Shown: piece by piece, positions 54,550-63,063 of the stretch
Layout of the letters: each line of letters opens with the position of its first letter
Position numbering within the stretch: position 1 is the first letter of the stretch
NCBI RefSeq assembly: GCF_030505395.1
Contig: NZ_CP130044.1
Coordinates: 2,713,001-2,777,000 of the forward strand
Direction of reading: 5' to 3'
From: Asticcacaulis sp. ZE23SCel15
GTDB lineage: Bacteria > Pseudomonadota > Alphaproteobacteria > Caulobacterales > Caulobacteraceae
Length of the DNA: 64,000 bases
Program-made: the position numbers and the translations under genes
Notes under the pieces: generated by a model
Databases searched by the model: none
The model's input: the letters and a program-made list of their open reading frames with translations, nothing else
Told to the model about the DNA's origin: nothing

Positions 54550-56346
54550 CTAAAACTGATCATCAGCCAAGGCCATCAGGGCCTCTGAACCGCTTTTCAG
54601 TTTCAACAGATGCAAATCGGCTTCGGGCAAGACGCGCTCAAGGAAGACACGTCCGACCTTGAGTTTGGTGTCATAATAGGGATCATCAGAGCCCGCATCG
54701 ATCTCTGTTTGGGCGGCCTCAGCCATCATGGCCCACATGTAATTCAGGCAGGTCAAACCGAACAGGCACAGATAATCCATTGAGGCGGCGGCCGCATTAT
54801 CAGGATTAGTCATGCCATTTTGCATCAACCACATGGTGGCATCCTGGAGCTTAGCCTTGGTGGTTTTCAGGGCGGCTACAAATTCAGAAGCCTTGCTGGT
54901 TTCTGGGCCGCTTTCATGCTCGGCAACATAGGCGTCGATTTCGGCAAAGAAGCTCATGATCGAGCGACCGCCCTTGGACGGCAGCTTGCGCCCGACCAGA
55001 TCTAGCGCCTGAATACCGTTGGTGCCTTCATAGATGAGCGTGATGCGCACATCGCGCATATATTGCGAGGCCGGGAAGTGCTCGGTAAAGCCTGATCCGC
55101 CGTGTACCTGCATGGAATCTTGCGTAGCCTTCAGGCCTTTTTCGGTCAGATAGCCCTTAACCACCGGTGTGAGCAGCGCCATGTAGTCGCTGGCTTTTTC
55201 ACGGGTTTTTTCATCTTCGGCCGCGTGAGCCAGATCAGCCTGCAAAGCCACCCAGGCGATGAAGGCGCGACCAGATTCAAGAATGCTGCGGCTCTCCAGC
55301 AGCATCCGGCGTACATCCGGGTGAACCAATATGCTGTCGGCAGGTTTATCCGGTGATTTCGGCCCGGTCAGAGCGCGGCCTTGCAGGCGATCCTTGGCGA
55401 ATTCAGCAGCGGCGACATAGGCGGCATGGCCGATCGCCAGCCCCTGCAGGCCCACGCCTAAGCGGGCGTTGTTCATCATGTAGAACATGATTTTCAGACC
55501 CTCATGCAGGTTGCCGAGCAGCCAGCCGGTCGCCTCTTCATAGACCATGACGCAGGTCGAATTGCCATGAATACCCATCTTATGCTCCAGCCCGGCGCAA
55601 TGCAGGCTGTTGCGCTCACCCGGATTGCCGTCCGCATCAGGGATAAACTTAGGCACCAGAAACAAGGATATACCCTTGACGCCTTCGGGAGCACCTTCGG
55701 CGCGGGCCAGCACCAGATGGCAGATATTGCCGGTAAAGTCGTGTTCACCGGCGCTGATCCAGATTTTCTGGCCGGTGATGGCGTAGGTGCCATCGCCCTT
55801 GTCCTTGGCCTTCGTGCGCAAAAGGCCTAGATCCGTGCCGCAATGGGGCTCGGTCAGGTTCATGGTGCCGGACCATTCGCCGGAGATCAGCTTAGGCAGG
55901 TAAAGGGCTTTTTGCGCGTCCGTACCGCCCGCGGTCAGGGCGGCAATAGCCCCTTCGGTCAGGCCGGGATACATGGCAAAGGCTGAACTGGCGCCGGTGA
56001 GAAACTCAGAAAAGGCCATGTTGACGAAATGGGGCAAGCCTTGACCGCCGTAATCCGGCGATCCGGAAAGCGATGTCCAGCCCGCTTCGATCAGGGCCTG
56101 ATAAGCTTCCTTATAGCCGTCTGGAGCCGTAACGCTATGGTCAGGATTGAGGACACAGCCCTGCTTATCGCCGGGGCTGTTGAGTGGGGCAATCACATCC
56201 TGCGCGAACTTGGCCGCTTCATCGAGGATTTGCATAACGGTATCAAGGCTGGCGTCCCCAAATCCCGCCAGATTAGTGAGGCCATCGATTTTGAAGACCT
56301 TATCGAACAGAAACTGATAGTCGCGTACGGGTGCTGTGTAAGCCAT
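54550..56346 (-). CDS. Acyl-CoA dehydrogenase with C-terminal extension
   Basis: A 598-residue FAD-dependent acyl-CoA dehydrogenase. Family motifs: LTEPHCGTDLGLLRTKA (FAD/substrate, near 162-178), GITGQKIWISAGEHD-type region (here ITGQKIWISAGEHDF), and ARDVRITLIYEGTNGIQALDLVGRKL-type C-terminal motif near 445, where the glutamate is the catalytic base. The extra C-terminal domain (about 465-598) is typical of the larger AcdA-like class used for fatty or related acyl-CoAs. It follows the MerR gene at 56391-56807 on the same strand and probably shares its operator. Confidence 0.93.
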   Translation of the reverse strand: MAYTAPVRDYQFLFDKVFKIDGLTNLAGFGDASLDTVMQILDEAAKFAQDVIAPLNSPGDKQGCVLNPDHSVTAPDGYKEAYQALIEAGWTSLSGSPDYGGQGLPHFVNMAFSEFLTGASSAFAMYPGLTEGAIAALTAGGTDAQKALYLPKLISGEWSGTMNLTEPHCGTDLGLLRTKAKDKGDGTYAITGQKIWISAGEHDFTGNICHLVLARAEGAPEGVKGISLFLVPKFIPDADGNPGERNSLHCAGLEHKMGIHGNSTCVMVYEEATGWLLGNLHEGLKIMFYMMNNARLGVGLQGLAIGHAAYVAAAEFAKDRLQGRALTGPKSPDKPADSILVHPDVRRMLLESRSILESGRAFIAWVALQADLAHAAEDEKTREKASDYMALLTPVVKGYLTEKGLKATQDSMQVHGGSGFTEHFPASQYMRDVRITLIYEGTNGIQALDLVGRKLPSKGGRSIMSFFAEIDAYVAEHESGPETSKASEFVAALKTTKAKLQDATMWLMQNGMTNPDNAAAASMDYLCLFGLTCLNYMWAMMAEAAQTEIDAGSDDPYYDTKLKVGRVFLERVLPEADLHLLKLKSGSEALMALADDQF

Positions 56347-56390
56347 GATCGCCTGCCTGTCGTAGCGCGGTCCTTATGTCGGCCGCAGAG

Positions 56391-56807
56391 TTATTTATTT
56401 TCGAGTTTTTTCAATTCATCTTCCATCCACGCGCAGCCGTTTTGCATATCGTGAATGGCGCCTTCCAGATCTTCGCGTTGGCGCTTGAGGTTTTCGATCT
56501 GGACGCGGTATTTGGCCAAAGTCGCCCGAATTTGTTGGGCACCGCGATCCTTGGGCGTGTAGAGATCGAGAATTTCATGAATTTCAACAAGGGAAAAGCC
56601 CAGTCTCTTGCCGCGCAGGATGAGCTGAAGGCGGGCCCGATCACGCGCGGAATAGATGCGGGTCTGGCCTTTACGCTCAGGCGAGATCAGGCCTTTGTCC
56701 TCATAAAATCTAAGGGCGCGCGCGGTGACATCGAATTCCTTCGACAACTGGCGAATGGAATAGGTGCGGGGCTTTTCACCGGTATCAAAGGTATGCGGCG
56801 TTTCCAT
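56391..56807 (-). CDS. MerR-family regulator of acyl-CoA metabolism (LiuR-like)
   Basis: A 138-residue MerR regulator. The N-terminal DNA-binding domain shows YSIRQLSKEFDVTARALRFYEDKGLI (about 15-40) and SPERKGQTRIYSARDRARLQLILRGKRLGFSLVEI; a coiled-coil dimerisation helix (about 95-135) follows. No metal cysteines are present, as in the LiuR group that senses branched-chain or fatty acyl-CoA. I start at ATG 56805-56807, because a longer frame (to 56852) would translate through a perfect 16-bp palindrome. It is the first gene of an operon with the acyl-CoA dehydrogenase. Confidence 0.9.
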   Translation of the reverse strand: METPHTFDTGEKPRTYSIRQLSKEFDVTARALRFYEDKGLISPERKGQTRIYSARDRARLQLILRGKRLGFSLVEIHEILDLYTPKDRGAQQIRATLAKYRVQIENLKRQREDLEGAIHDMQNGCAWMEDELKKLENK

Positions 56808-56823
56808 CGGTCTTTTGTTTACA

Positions 56824-56839
56824 TTGACGTTAACGTCAA
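56824..56839. promoter_or_regulatory. Perfect 16-bp palindromic operator before the MerR gene
   Basis: TTGACGTTAACGTCAA is a perfect palindrome 17-32 bp upstream of the merR start. It fits the ACGT half-site type known for LiuR-like MerR regulators (from memory) and would allow autoregulation of the merR-acyl-CoA dehydrogenase operon. Confidence 0.75.
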
Positions 56840-56999
56840 GATGTATGCCCATTTTTCAGAGCCGTCAAGATGATCACAAAGCTTTGTTGCGGCCGGGTCA
56901 ATAGCGGGGCAAACGGGATTGCGTCATTAGTATTTGACGCCTGTGTGTGCGCGGCTTAAAGCCAAGACCCGTTTTTGTTTATGGAATAAACTTAAGATT

Positions 57000-58667
57000 A
57001 TGTCCCAACCATTATCGATCCTCGCACACGCGGGCCGCGCATGGCCCTTTGAACAAGCCAGGGCCACCCTGATGCGTGTTCTTAAGATGCGTCTGAAGGA
57101 TGCCGGGGATCAGAAACGGGCGCTGGAACTCATTCAGGCGGGTAAAACCGATGAAGCGCTCAAAGCCTATGAGGGTTTGGGGCGTGCGGTCATATTTGAA
57201 ACCGGCTATGGTCCGTCGGGGTTGCCGCATATTGGCACCTTTGGCGAAGTGGCGCGCACGACCATGGTGCGTCAGGCCTTTGAGGCCCTGACGGATGGCG
57301 CATGGCGCACGCGGCTGATTGCGTTTTCGGACGATATGGATGGCCTGCGTAAGGTGCCGGACGGTATCCCGAACCCTGAGATTTTGCGCGAAGATCTCAA
57401 TAAGCCGCTGACCGTGGTGCGCGATCCGTTCGGCACTCACCCCAGCTTTGGGGCGCATAACAATGCCCGTTTGCGGGCGTTCCTTGACGGCTTTGGTTTT
57501 GAGTACGAATTTATGTCCTCAACTGATTGCTATAAGGGCGGGATGTTCGACGAAAAGCTGCTACTGGCGCTGGAGCGGTTTGACCGGATTCAGGCAGTCA
57601 TGCTGCCGACGCTTGGGCCTGATCGTCGGGCGACCTATAGCTGCTTCCTGCCGGTATCGCCCAAGACCGGAAACGTGCTTCAGGTGCCGACATTAGAGCG
57701 CAATGTGTCTAAGGGCACGATTGTGTTTGAAGAGGATGGTGAGCGTTTTGAAATTCCGGTTACCGGCGGCAATGTCAAAATGCAATGGAAGCCCGACTGG
57801 GCGATGCGCTGGGCGGCCCTTGGGGTTGACTATGAAATGGCCGGCAAGGACCTGATCAACTCGGTCAAGGTCTCCTCACAGATATGTAAGGTTCTGGACG
57901 GTGTTCCCCCCGAAGGGTTCAATTACGAACTGTTTTTGGACGAAGCGGGCCAAAAGATTTCCAAGTCCAAGGGCAACGGTCTGACTATGGAAGACTGGTT
58001 GCGTTATGGCGCGCCGGAATCTCTGGCCTATTACATGTTCCAGTCGCCCAAGTCGGCCAAGAAGCTTTATTTTGACGTCATTCCACGCGCGACGGACGAG
58101 TATTTGCAGCAGCTAGAAGCCTACCCAAAGCAAGAGGCCGAAAAGCAGATTGAAAATCCGGTCTGGTTTGTTCATCGCCGTGAAGTGCCGCAAAAGGCCA
58201 TGCCGGTGACCTTTGGGCTGATGCTCAATCTGGTGTCGGCGGCCAATGCGTCAGACAAGGAAACGTTGTGGGGGTTCCTGCGGGCCTATATCCCCGGTGG
58301 GACACCGGAATCTGAGCCGTTGCTGGATCGTCTGGCGGGCTATGCGCTCAACTATTTTGAGGACTTCGTAAAGCCAGCCAAAACTTTCCGTTTGCCGGAT
58401 GAAAAAGAGCTGGCGGCCTTGAAGGATTTGCGGGCGCGGTTTGCGGCGCTTGACCCTGAAACCCGCGACGCGGAGATCATACAAGGCCTCGTCTTCGAAG
58501 TCGGAAAAGCGCACGAATTCGAGCCTTTACGGGCATGGTTTCAGGCGTTGTATGAAGTGCTTTTGGGGCAATCCCAAGGGCCGCGCTTTGGGTCGTTTGT
58601 CGCTATTTTCGGGTTAGAACGCACCATCGCCTTGCTGGATCAGGGCATTAACGGCGAATTGGTATAG
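57000..58667 (+). CDS. lysS: Lysine--tRNA ligase, class I
   Basis: A 555-residue class I (archaeal-type, LysK) lysyl-tRNA synthetase, unrelated in fold to the class II LysS of E. coli and common in alphaproteobacteria. The HIGH-like motif is [10 protein letters not shown] (near residue 75) and the KMSKS-like motif is KISKSKGNG (near 320). The FLP-type [15 protein letters not shown] and helical C-terminal anticodon-binding domain are present. The ATG at 57000 begins the family-like sequence; an upstream in-frame extension from 56934 does not. Confidence 0.95.
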   Translation: MSQPLSILAHAGRAWPFEQARATLMRVLKMRLKDAGDQKRALELIQAGKTDEALKAYEGLGRAVIFETGYGPSGLPHIGTFGEVARTTMVRQAFEALTDGAWRTRLIAFSDDMDGLRKVPDGIPNPEILREDLNKPLTVVRDPFGTHPSFGAHNNARLRAFLDGFGFEYEFMSSTDCYKGGMFDEKLLLALERFDRIQAVMLPTLGPDRRATYSCFLPVSPKTGNVLQVPTLERNVSKGTIVFEEDGERFEIPVTGGNVKMQWKPDWAMRWAALGVDYEMAGKDLINSVKVSSQICKVLDGVPPEGFNYELFLDEAGQKISKSKGNGLTMEDWLRYGAPESLAYYMFQSPKSAKKLYFDVIPRATDEYLQQLEAYPKQEAEKQIENPVWFVHRREVPQKAMPVTFGLMLNLVSAANASDKETLWGFLRAYIPGGTPESEPLLDRLAGYALNYFEDFVKPAKTFRLPDEKELAALKDLRARFAALDPETRDAEIIQGLVFEVGKAHEFEPLRAWFQALYEVLLGQSQGPRFGSFVAIFGLERTIALLDQGINGELV

Positions 58668-58758
58668 AGGCAGTGTGTTTGCGTCGTGTCCGCGGGCTCT
58701 AAGTTCAGGGTTAAGGCATATTTTTGCGCTACCGCCTTGCTATTTGAGCGCTCCCCCC

Positions 58759-59394
58759 TTACTGGCTGGCCCAGACGATGCGGGCGATCCAGATGATTTG
58801 GGATCGCTCGATCGTCCGGTTGGGGAAGCTTGGGTTCAGGGAGCGGAGTTCTACGGACAGGCTGGTTTCTCTGACCAGTTCCTTGGCCATAACTTCGCCC
58901 TCAATGGTTTTCACGACGACCCGGTCGCCGCGCCGCAAGGATGAACCGGCATGAGGGTCGACCAGAATACGATCCCCGTCACGATATAGCGGCAGCATGG
59001 AATCGCCTGAGATTTCGAGCGCATAAAGGCCGGTGTGGTCTTCTGGAAAATTGATTTCATCCCAGCCCTGACCCAAGGGGTAGCCCAGATCATCAAACAG
59101 GCCGTCGCTTCCGGCCTGTGCCATGCCAATGAGCGGGATGCCCTGACCTTTGGAGCGCCCTTCGGCCAATAGCGCAAATTCCGAGAACTTAATACCGGTG
59201 GCACTTAGGAGTTTTGACAGGCTCTCAGTAGATGGCCAGCGCGGTCGCGGCGGTTGCTCGGTCGACAGGCGTTTGGATTTATTGAAGCTGGTGGGGTCAA
59301 GGCCTGCCATACGCGCAAGGCCAGAGGGCGTCGTCATCATCCTTTCGGCGAGGGCGTCAATGGCCGCCCAGATATGTGCGTGTGACAATGACAT
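58759..59394 (-). CDS. HTH/S24 (LexA-like) transcriptional repressor
   Basis: A 211-residue regulator. An N-terminal helix-turn-helix (about 8-70, MTTPSGLARMAGLDPTSFNKS) precedes a LexA-like autopeptidase domain with cleavage site Ala94-Gly95 (MAQAG), catalytic Ser132 (ISGDSMLPL) and lysine Lys171 (VMAKEL). The enzyme parts look intact, so self-cleavage upon a signal such as RecA filament is plausible. No prophage genes are nearby, so it is a chromosomal regulator. ATG 59392-59394 has GAGG seven bases upstream, inside an operator-like inverted repeat, suggesting autoregulation. Confidence 0.9.
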   Translation of the reverse strand: MSLSHAHIWAAIDALAERMMTTPSGLARMAGLDPTSFNKSKRLSTEQPPRPRWPSTESLSKLLSATGIKFSEFALLAEGRSKGQGIPLIGMAQAGSDGLFDDLGYPLGQGWDEINFPEDHTGLYALEISGDSMLPLYRDGDRILVDPHAGSSLRRGDRVVVKTIEGEVMAKELVRETSLSVELRSLNPSFPNRTIERSQIIWIARIVWASQ

Positions 59395-59397
59395 CGG

Positions 59398-59447
59398 TAA
59401 CCTCAATATGCCGATTTTAGTTTTGAGGTTAGGAATGTCAACCTAAA
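59398..59447. promoter_or_regulatory. Array of three AACCTCAA-type half-sites before the S24 repressor
   Basis: TAACCTCAA (59398-59406) and TTGAGGTTA (59423-59431) are perfect inverted arms 16 bases apart. A third half-site, AACCTAAA, follows at 59440-59447, forming a second inverted pair with the middle one. The first arm includes the repressor's ribosome site. The pattern is typical of self-repression by LexA- or cI-like proteins. Confidence 0.6.
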
Positions 59448-59895
59448 TATGGGAATTTTGTCTCTTAATCGCGATTTTGATGCGAATGGCGGACAAAGTT
59501 CCTATCAGTAAGGCCGTAAGCACACCGTACCCCGAAGCGGCCCTGACGGTGTAATAAGCCCATTGACTGGCCGCGGGATTGGCTGGTGCCGGTGGGTTGG
59601 CGTAGGCGATATGCAGGGTCACGATGATGGCTTGGCAAAAGCAGGCCCAGACGGGCCAAGGGTGCGCAGATTTCCAGGACAACATTATAAAGGCTATCAG
59701 ACATATAACGTCCAGTATGATGAGCGTGTAACTTAATCCCGCAGGAAAAAACTGCTGTGTGACCAGAACCAGACCGCAAGCCGGAAGATATATGGCGCCT
59801 CCGGTTCGCTCTTTGTTTGAGCCAAAACCAATCGCCAGACAGCATACCGCCAAGATGATAATCGTTCCTAAACGTGCTGAAAAAGTTTCAGGCAT
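59443..59895 (-). CDS. Hypothetical membrane protein
   Basis: A 150-residue protein with four to five hydrophobic segments (TIIILAVCCLAIGFG; AIYLPACGLVLVTQQFF; YTLIILDVICLIAFIMLSW; WACFCQAIIVTLHIAYA; YGVLTALLIGTLSAIRIKI) and a short basic tail. There is no family I recognise. The ATG at 59893-59895 has GGGGG upstream; a GTG five codons earlier is possible. It lies directly upstream of the S24 repressor, whose operator array touches its stop codon. Confidence 0.72.
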   Translation of the reverse strand: MPETFSARLGTIIILAVCCLAIGFGSNKERTGGAIYLPACGLVLVTQQFFPAGLSYTLIILDVICLIAFIMLSWKSAHPWPVWACFCQAIIVTLHIAYANPPAPANPAASQWAYYTVRAASGYGVLTALLIGTLSAIRIKIAIKRQNSHI

Positions 59896-59963
59896 CGTGT
59901 CCCCCTTCACGAATGGCTAAGTTCATCCCAATTCTGGGCATAAGCGCCATATTCAGGTGTGAT

Positions 59964-60371
59964 TTACCCCTTTAATAAAAAATGACTTTGCAGAGTGGCG
60001 ATAGGCATCTCTTTATTGTCCTGCCAGGCAATGACATCGACATTGGCAATGGTGCGCCCCACCCGGTTCAGTCGCGCACGCGCAAACGTATCCGTAGCCT
60101 TGCCACTGCGCAGATACTGCACGCTGACATTGATGGGTTTAGGCATATGCGTGAAGTTTTCGCTGAACGCCAGTTGCGCCATGGCCGTCATTTCCATGAA
60201 GGCACCAATCACACCGCCGTGCAGGGCTGGCAAAACAGGGTTGCCAATCAGCCGATCTTCATAGGGCAATTTTAGCGTCAGTTCGTTTCCGGCCAGTTCC
60301 ATCTTAACGCCTAAAAATCGGGCGAAAGGTATCTGTTCCAATATGTTTTCAGGCAGATCGCGATGGCTCAT
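59964..60371 (-). CDS. PaaI-family hotdog thioesterase, second of pair
   Basis: A 135-residue hotdog-fold protein. The family core PVLPALHGGVIGAFMEMTAMAQLAF (about 46-70) has the catalytic-loop HGGV and a downstream acidic residue (E59) as in PaaI-like acyl-CoA thioesterases. It likely hydrolyses CoA thioesters. It overlaps the preceding hotdog gene by 4 bp, so the two may form a heteromer or an operon pair. Confidence 0.88.
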   Translation of the reverse strand: MSHRDLPENILEQIPFARFLGVKMELAGNELTLKLPYEDRLIGNPVLPALHGGVIGAFMEMTAMAQLAFSENFTHMPKPINVSVQYLRSGKATDTFARARLNRVGRTIANVDVIAWQDNKEMPIATLQSHFLLKG

Positions 60372-60829
60372 GATCTCTGCCCTTTAGGGGAGTTAGACGT
60401 GATGACAAAGGCAGCCTGAGCGGCGGCTACCGGATCATCTATGGTCTCATCATAGGCAAAGGCGCGCACGAACCCCATGGTGCGCGTCAGTTTGTAGCAC
60501 TTAGCGGTTACGATCATATCCTTACCCGGTTTGGCTGCGCGCATGTAGTCGATGCGCAGATCCAGCGTGGCTATGGGTTTAAATTCATTGAGACTGTCCC
60601 AGACGGCCATGCCGCAGCCATGATCCAGTATGGCCGTTAAGGCGCCACCGGCCAGAACGCCCAATTCGGGGTCGCCGATGAGATCGGCACGATAGGGCAG
60701 GCCCATACTGACCCCATCGGGCGATTTACCAGCATAATAAGCGCCCAAAGCCCGCATATAGGGCGTGCTGTCCACTATGCTGGCGAACATATCCGAAAAT
60801 GATGAGGGCTGATTGTCCTGTGGGGGCAT
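60368..60829 (-). CDS. PaaI-family hotdog thioesterase, first of pair
   Basis: A 153-residue hotdog-fold protein with PYRADLIGDPELGVLAGGALTAILDHGCGMAVW (about 52-84); here the usual H-G-G is A-G-G, and a DHGC follows on the helix. It is a probable acyl-CoA thioesterase. I start at ATG 60827-60829 (AGG about eight bases upstream). A TTG at 60895 would put the regulatory palindrome (60880-60895) in the coding region. That palindrome suggests control by the MerR regulator encoded 4 kb away. Confidence 0.86.
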   Translation of the reverse strand: MPPQDNQPSSFSDMFASIVDSTPYMRALGAYYAGKSPDGVSMGLPYRADLIGDPELGVLAGGALTAILDHGCGMAVWDSLNEFKPIATLDLRIDYMRAAKPGKDMIVTAKCYKLTRTMGFVRAFAYDETIDDPVAAAQAAFVITSNSPKGQRS

Positions 60830-60879
60830 GGGCTGACCTGGAATGAGCCAATAGGCGTTTATATGAATTCTGAGCGATG

Positions 60880-60895
60880 TTGACGTTAAGGTCAA
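60880..60895. promoter_or_regulatory. Near-perfect copy of the MerR-regulon palindrome before the thioesterase pair
   Basis: TTGACGTTAAGGTCAA matches the palindrome at 56824-56839 in 15 of 16 positions. It lies 51-66 bp upstream of the first thioesterase start and 100 bp from the divergent queC start, so it should control the thioesterase pair. Confidence 0.65.
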
Positions 60896-60994
60896 ACATA
60901 AGCGCGCTTGATTTGATAAAAAGACTTGCCAAACCCGATGTGGCGGCTGTTAAAGGCCGATCGTGTCATATGTATCCATGAAGGTAAAAAGGGT

Positions 60995-61720
60995 ATGTCT
61001 CAGGAACTGGAAAGTATCGCCGCTGATCAATCGGCCTTAGTCCTGTTTTCCGGGGGGCAGGATTCGACCGCCTGTCTGGCGTGGGCCTTGACGCATTTTG
61101 CCCGCGTTGAGACCGTTGGCTTCGATTACGGGCAGCGTCACGACATCGAAATGACGACGCGCTTGAATGTCCTTAATAAAATCCGCGATGTTTTCCCGGC
61201 GGCCAGTCGTTTGGGGGAAGACCATGTGGTTGATCTGAAAGGGTTTGGCGCGGTGGCGGAATCGTCGCTGACGCGGGTACAGGAAATCAAAATGTCAGCG
61301 CGCGGACTGCCCAATTCCTTCGTACCGGGGCGTAATCTGGTGTTCTTTGTCTATGCCGCCGCTGTGGCCGATCGACGCGGGATTGATCATCTGGTCGGGG
61401 GCATGTGTGAGACGGATTTTTCAGGCTATCCGGATTGTCGCAAAGATACGCTTGAGGCGATGGAGACCGTGCTTAATCTGGGCATCGAGCGACCTTACCG
61501 TATCGATACGCCGCTGATGTATCTCACTAAAGCGCAGACCTGGGCCATGACGCACGATCTGGGCGGGGGTGTGCTTGTCGATCTGGTGCTTGAGGAAACC
61601 CATACCTGCTATCTGGGGCAGCGCGGTGAGCGTCACGCCTGGGGCTATGGTTGCGGAACCTGTCCGGCCTGTGAATTGCGGGCGACGGGGTTTGAGCAGT
61701 GGCGATCAGGCCATGTATAG
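60995..61720 (+). CDS. queC: 7-cyano-7-deazaguanine synthase
   Basis: A 241-residue ATP-dependent enzyme that converts CDG to preQ0 in queuosine synthesis. The PP-loop is [18 protein letters not shown] (about 15-32), and [12 protein letters not shown] follows. The C-terminal zinc site is [25 protein letters not shown] (four cysteines near 205-229). The ATG at 60995 has GGG/AAGG upstream; an earlier TTG at 60926 adds 23 residues that do not fit. The last 8 bp overlap queE. No preQ1 riboswitch is recognisable upstream. Confidence 0.95.
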   Translation: MSQELESIAADQSALVLFSGGQDSTACLAWALTHFARVETVGFDYGQRHDIEMTTRLNVLNKIRDVFPAASRLGEDHVVDLKGFGAVAESSLTRVQEIKMSARGLPNSFVPGRNLVFFVYAAAVADRRGIDHLVGGMCETDFSGYPDCRKDTLEAMETVLNLGIERPYRIDTPLMYLTKAQTWAMTHDLGGGVLVDLVLEETHTCYLGQRGERHAWGYGCGTCPACELRATGFEQWRSGHV

Positions 61721-62360
61721 TTTCAAGGAAATATTCCTGACACTACAGGGCGAGGGCGGTCAGGCCGGGCGGGTGGCGGTGTTTGCGCGCTTTGCTGGCT
61801 GCAACCTGTGGAGCGGCCGTGAAGAGGATCGCCACAAAGCCCTGTGCAATTTTTGCGATACCGATTTCATAGGCACTGACGGCGAGGGCGGCGGTAAATT
61901 TATGACCGCGGCTGATGTTGTCGAGGCGCTGGACCGGTTTTGGGGGGATTTGCCACGGTTGGATAAGTCCGTTGTTTTTACGGGCGGAGAGCCGCTACTG
62001 CAACTGGATGCGGCCTTAGTTTCTGCTGTTAAAGCCGCGGGATATTTTATTGCGGTGGAATCTAACGGTACGATTGTCGCACCCACTGGCATCGACTGGC
62101 TGTGTATAAGTCCCAAGGCGCAAAATGCCCTGAAACAAACGTCAGGGCAGGAACTGAAACTGGTTTACCCGCAGGCGGGCGTCGATCCGGAAGATTTTTC
62201 GGGGCTGGATTTTGAGCGCTTTTACCTGCAACCCAAAGATAATCTTGGGGCGGATAAGGCTGAGCAAATGGCCAATACGCAGGCTGTGATCGAGTACTGT
62301 CTGAAACATCCCCAGTGGCGGCTTAGCCTTCAAACCCATAAAATGACGGGTATAAGATAG
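61713..62360 (+). CDS. queE: 7-carboxy-7-deazaguanine synthase (radical SAM)
   Basis: A 215-residue radical SAM enzyme that rearranges 6-carboxy-tetrahydropterin to CDG. The cluster cysteines C30, C45 and C48 have the QueE-type spacing C-x14-C-x2-C. The N-terminal [22 protein letters not shown] and [13 protein letters not shown] are further hallmarks. It sits directly after queC; queD is not in the window. The ATG at 61713 lies inside the queC 3' end. Confidence 0.95.
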   Translation: MYSFKEIFLTLQGEGGQAGRVAVFARFAGCNLWSGREEDRHKALCNFCDTDFIGTDGEGGGKFMTAADVVEALDRFWGDLPRLDKSVVFTGGEPLLQLDAALVSAVKAAGYFIAVESNGTIVAPTGIDWLCISPKAQNALKQTSGQELKLVYPQAGVDPEDFSGLDFERFYLQPKDNLGADKAEQMANTQAVIEYCLKHPQWRLSLQTHKMTGIR

Positions 62361-62364
62361 CCTT

Positions 62365-62823
62365 TTAGGGCCGATTGAGTTGCAAATCTGCCGTTGGGGC
62401 GGCGCAGCCCTGCATGACCTTGCCTTTATAGGTGACCTGAGCGGTCAAGGGGTAGGCGCGGTCGCTCATGCCGTCCGAACAGGTTGCTGCGGTTAAGGTC
62501 ATCGTCAGTTCATCATGGCGCAATTCTGCCGTGTCCGCCGTGACCGTAAAGGGGGCCGCAGATAAGGTGATGTCAGCTTCATCCGGACGCTTGAAAACAA
62601 TACCCGAAGGGGAGGCCGTGACGCTCCAAAACGGTTCGGTGCCCAGAAGGGTCAAGGGCTGATCAAGGTCGACGCCATTAAGGCTATGGGCCGGTAGCGC
62701 GCTGACCTTAGCGGGCGCCGAGGCCGGTTCGGAATTGTCTTCCACAGGCGCGGTGTCGGTACTGGCGGGCGAGCAGGCGGTTAAACATATGAGAACGATG
62801 GCTAAGTAACCCATATGCTGCAT
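62365..62823 (-). CDS. Lipoprotein, COG3650 family
   Basis: A 152-residue secreted lipoprotein. The signal peptide ends with lipobox LTAC (lipidated Cys17). A Pro/Ala/Ser-rich linker (about 20-45) is followed by LTLLGTEPFWSVTASPSGIVFKRPDEADITL (about 57-88), the core of the COG3650 uncharacterised family, and a paired-cysteine region (near 113 and 139). Function unknown. It is probably in an operon with the small lipoprotein and the pirin gene upstream. Confidence 0.85.
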   Translation of the reverse strand: MQHMGYLAIVLICLTACSPASTDTAPVEDNSEPASAPAKVSALPAHSLNGVDLDQPLTLLGTEPFWSVTASPSGIVFKRPDEADITLSAAPFTVTADTAELRHDELTMTLTAATCSDGMSDRAYPLTAQVTYKGKVMQGCAAPTADLQLNRP

Positions 62824-62826
62824 GGC

Positions 62827-63063
62827 CTAATCCTCGTCTTTGTCTTTTTTCTTTTTGTCTTTTTTCTCGTCGTCGCCATCCGGGATAGCGGCTCCAACGA
62901 CGGCGCCGGTGGTTTTAACGGCCGCGCCCGTAACCCCTACCGCCGTGCCGACGACGGCACCGGTTACCGCAACGGCGACACAGCCCTGAAGTAACAGGGC
63001 TGTGCCAACTAAGAGAATGAAACCCGCAGGTTTCAGGACTGGTTTAATCCCAAGTTCTATCAT
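62827..63063 (-). CDS. Small repetitive lipoprotein
   Basis: A 78-residue protein. The hydrophobic signal ends in lipobox LLQGC (lipidated Cys28). The remainder is a Gly/Val/Ala/Thr-rich stretch of TGAVVGTA-type repeats (about 33-60) followed by an all-charged Asp/Lys tail (about 63-78). No family is recognised with confidence; a small Gly-zipper-like lipoprotein is possible. The ATG overlaps the pirin stop by 4 bp, so the two are translationally coupled. Confidence 0.7.
   Translation of the reverse strand: MIELGIKPVLKPAGFILLVGTALLLQGCVAVAVTGAVVGTAVGVTGAAVKTTGAVVGAAIPDGDDEKKDKKKKDKDED

Noticed and set aside
58759-59394. Prophage immunity region around the S24 repressor
   Set aside because: No integrase, structural, lysis or replication genes nearby; flanked by lysS and housekeeping genes.
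60896-60994. preQ1 riboswitch upstream of queC
   Set aside because: No short C-rich hairpin plus A-rich tail of the known preQ1 type.
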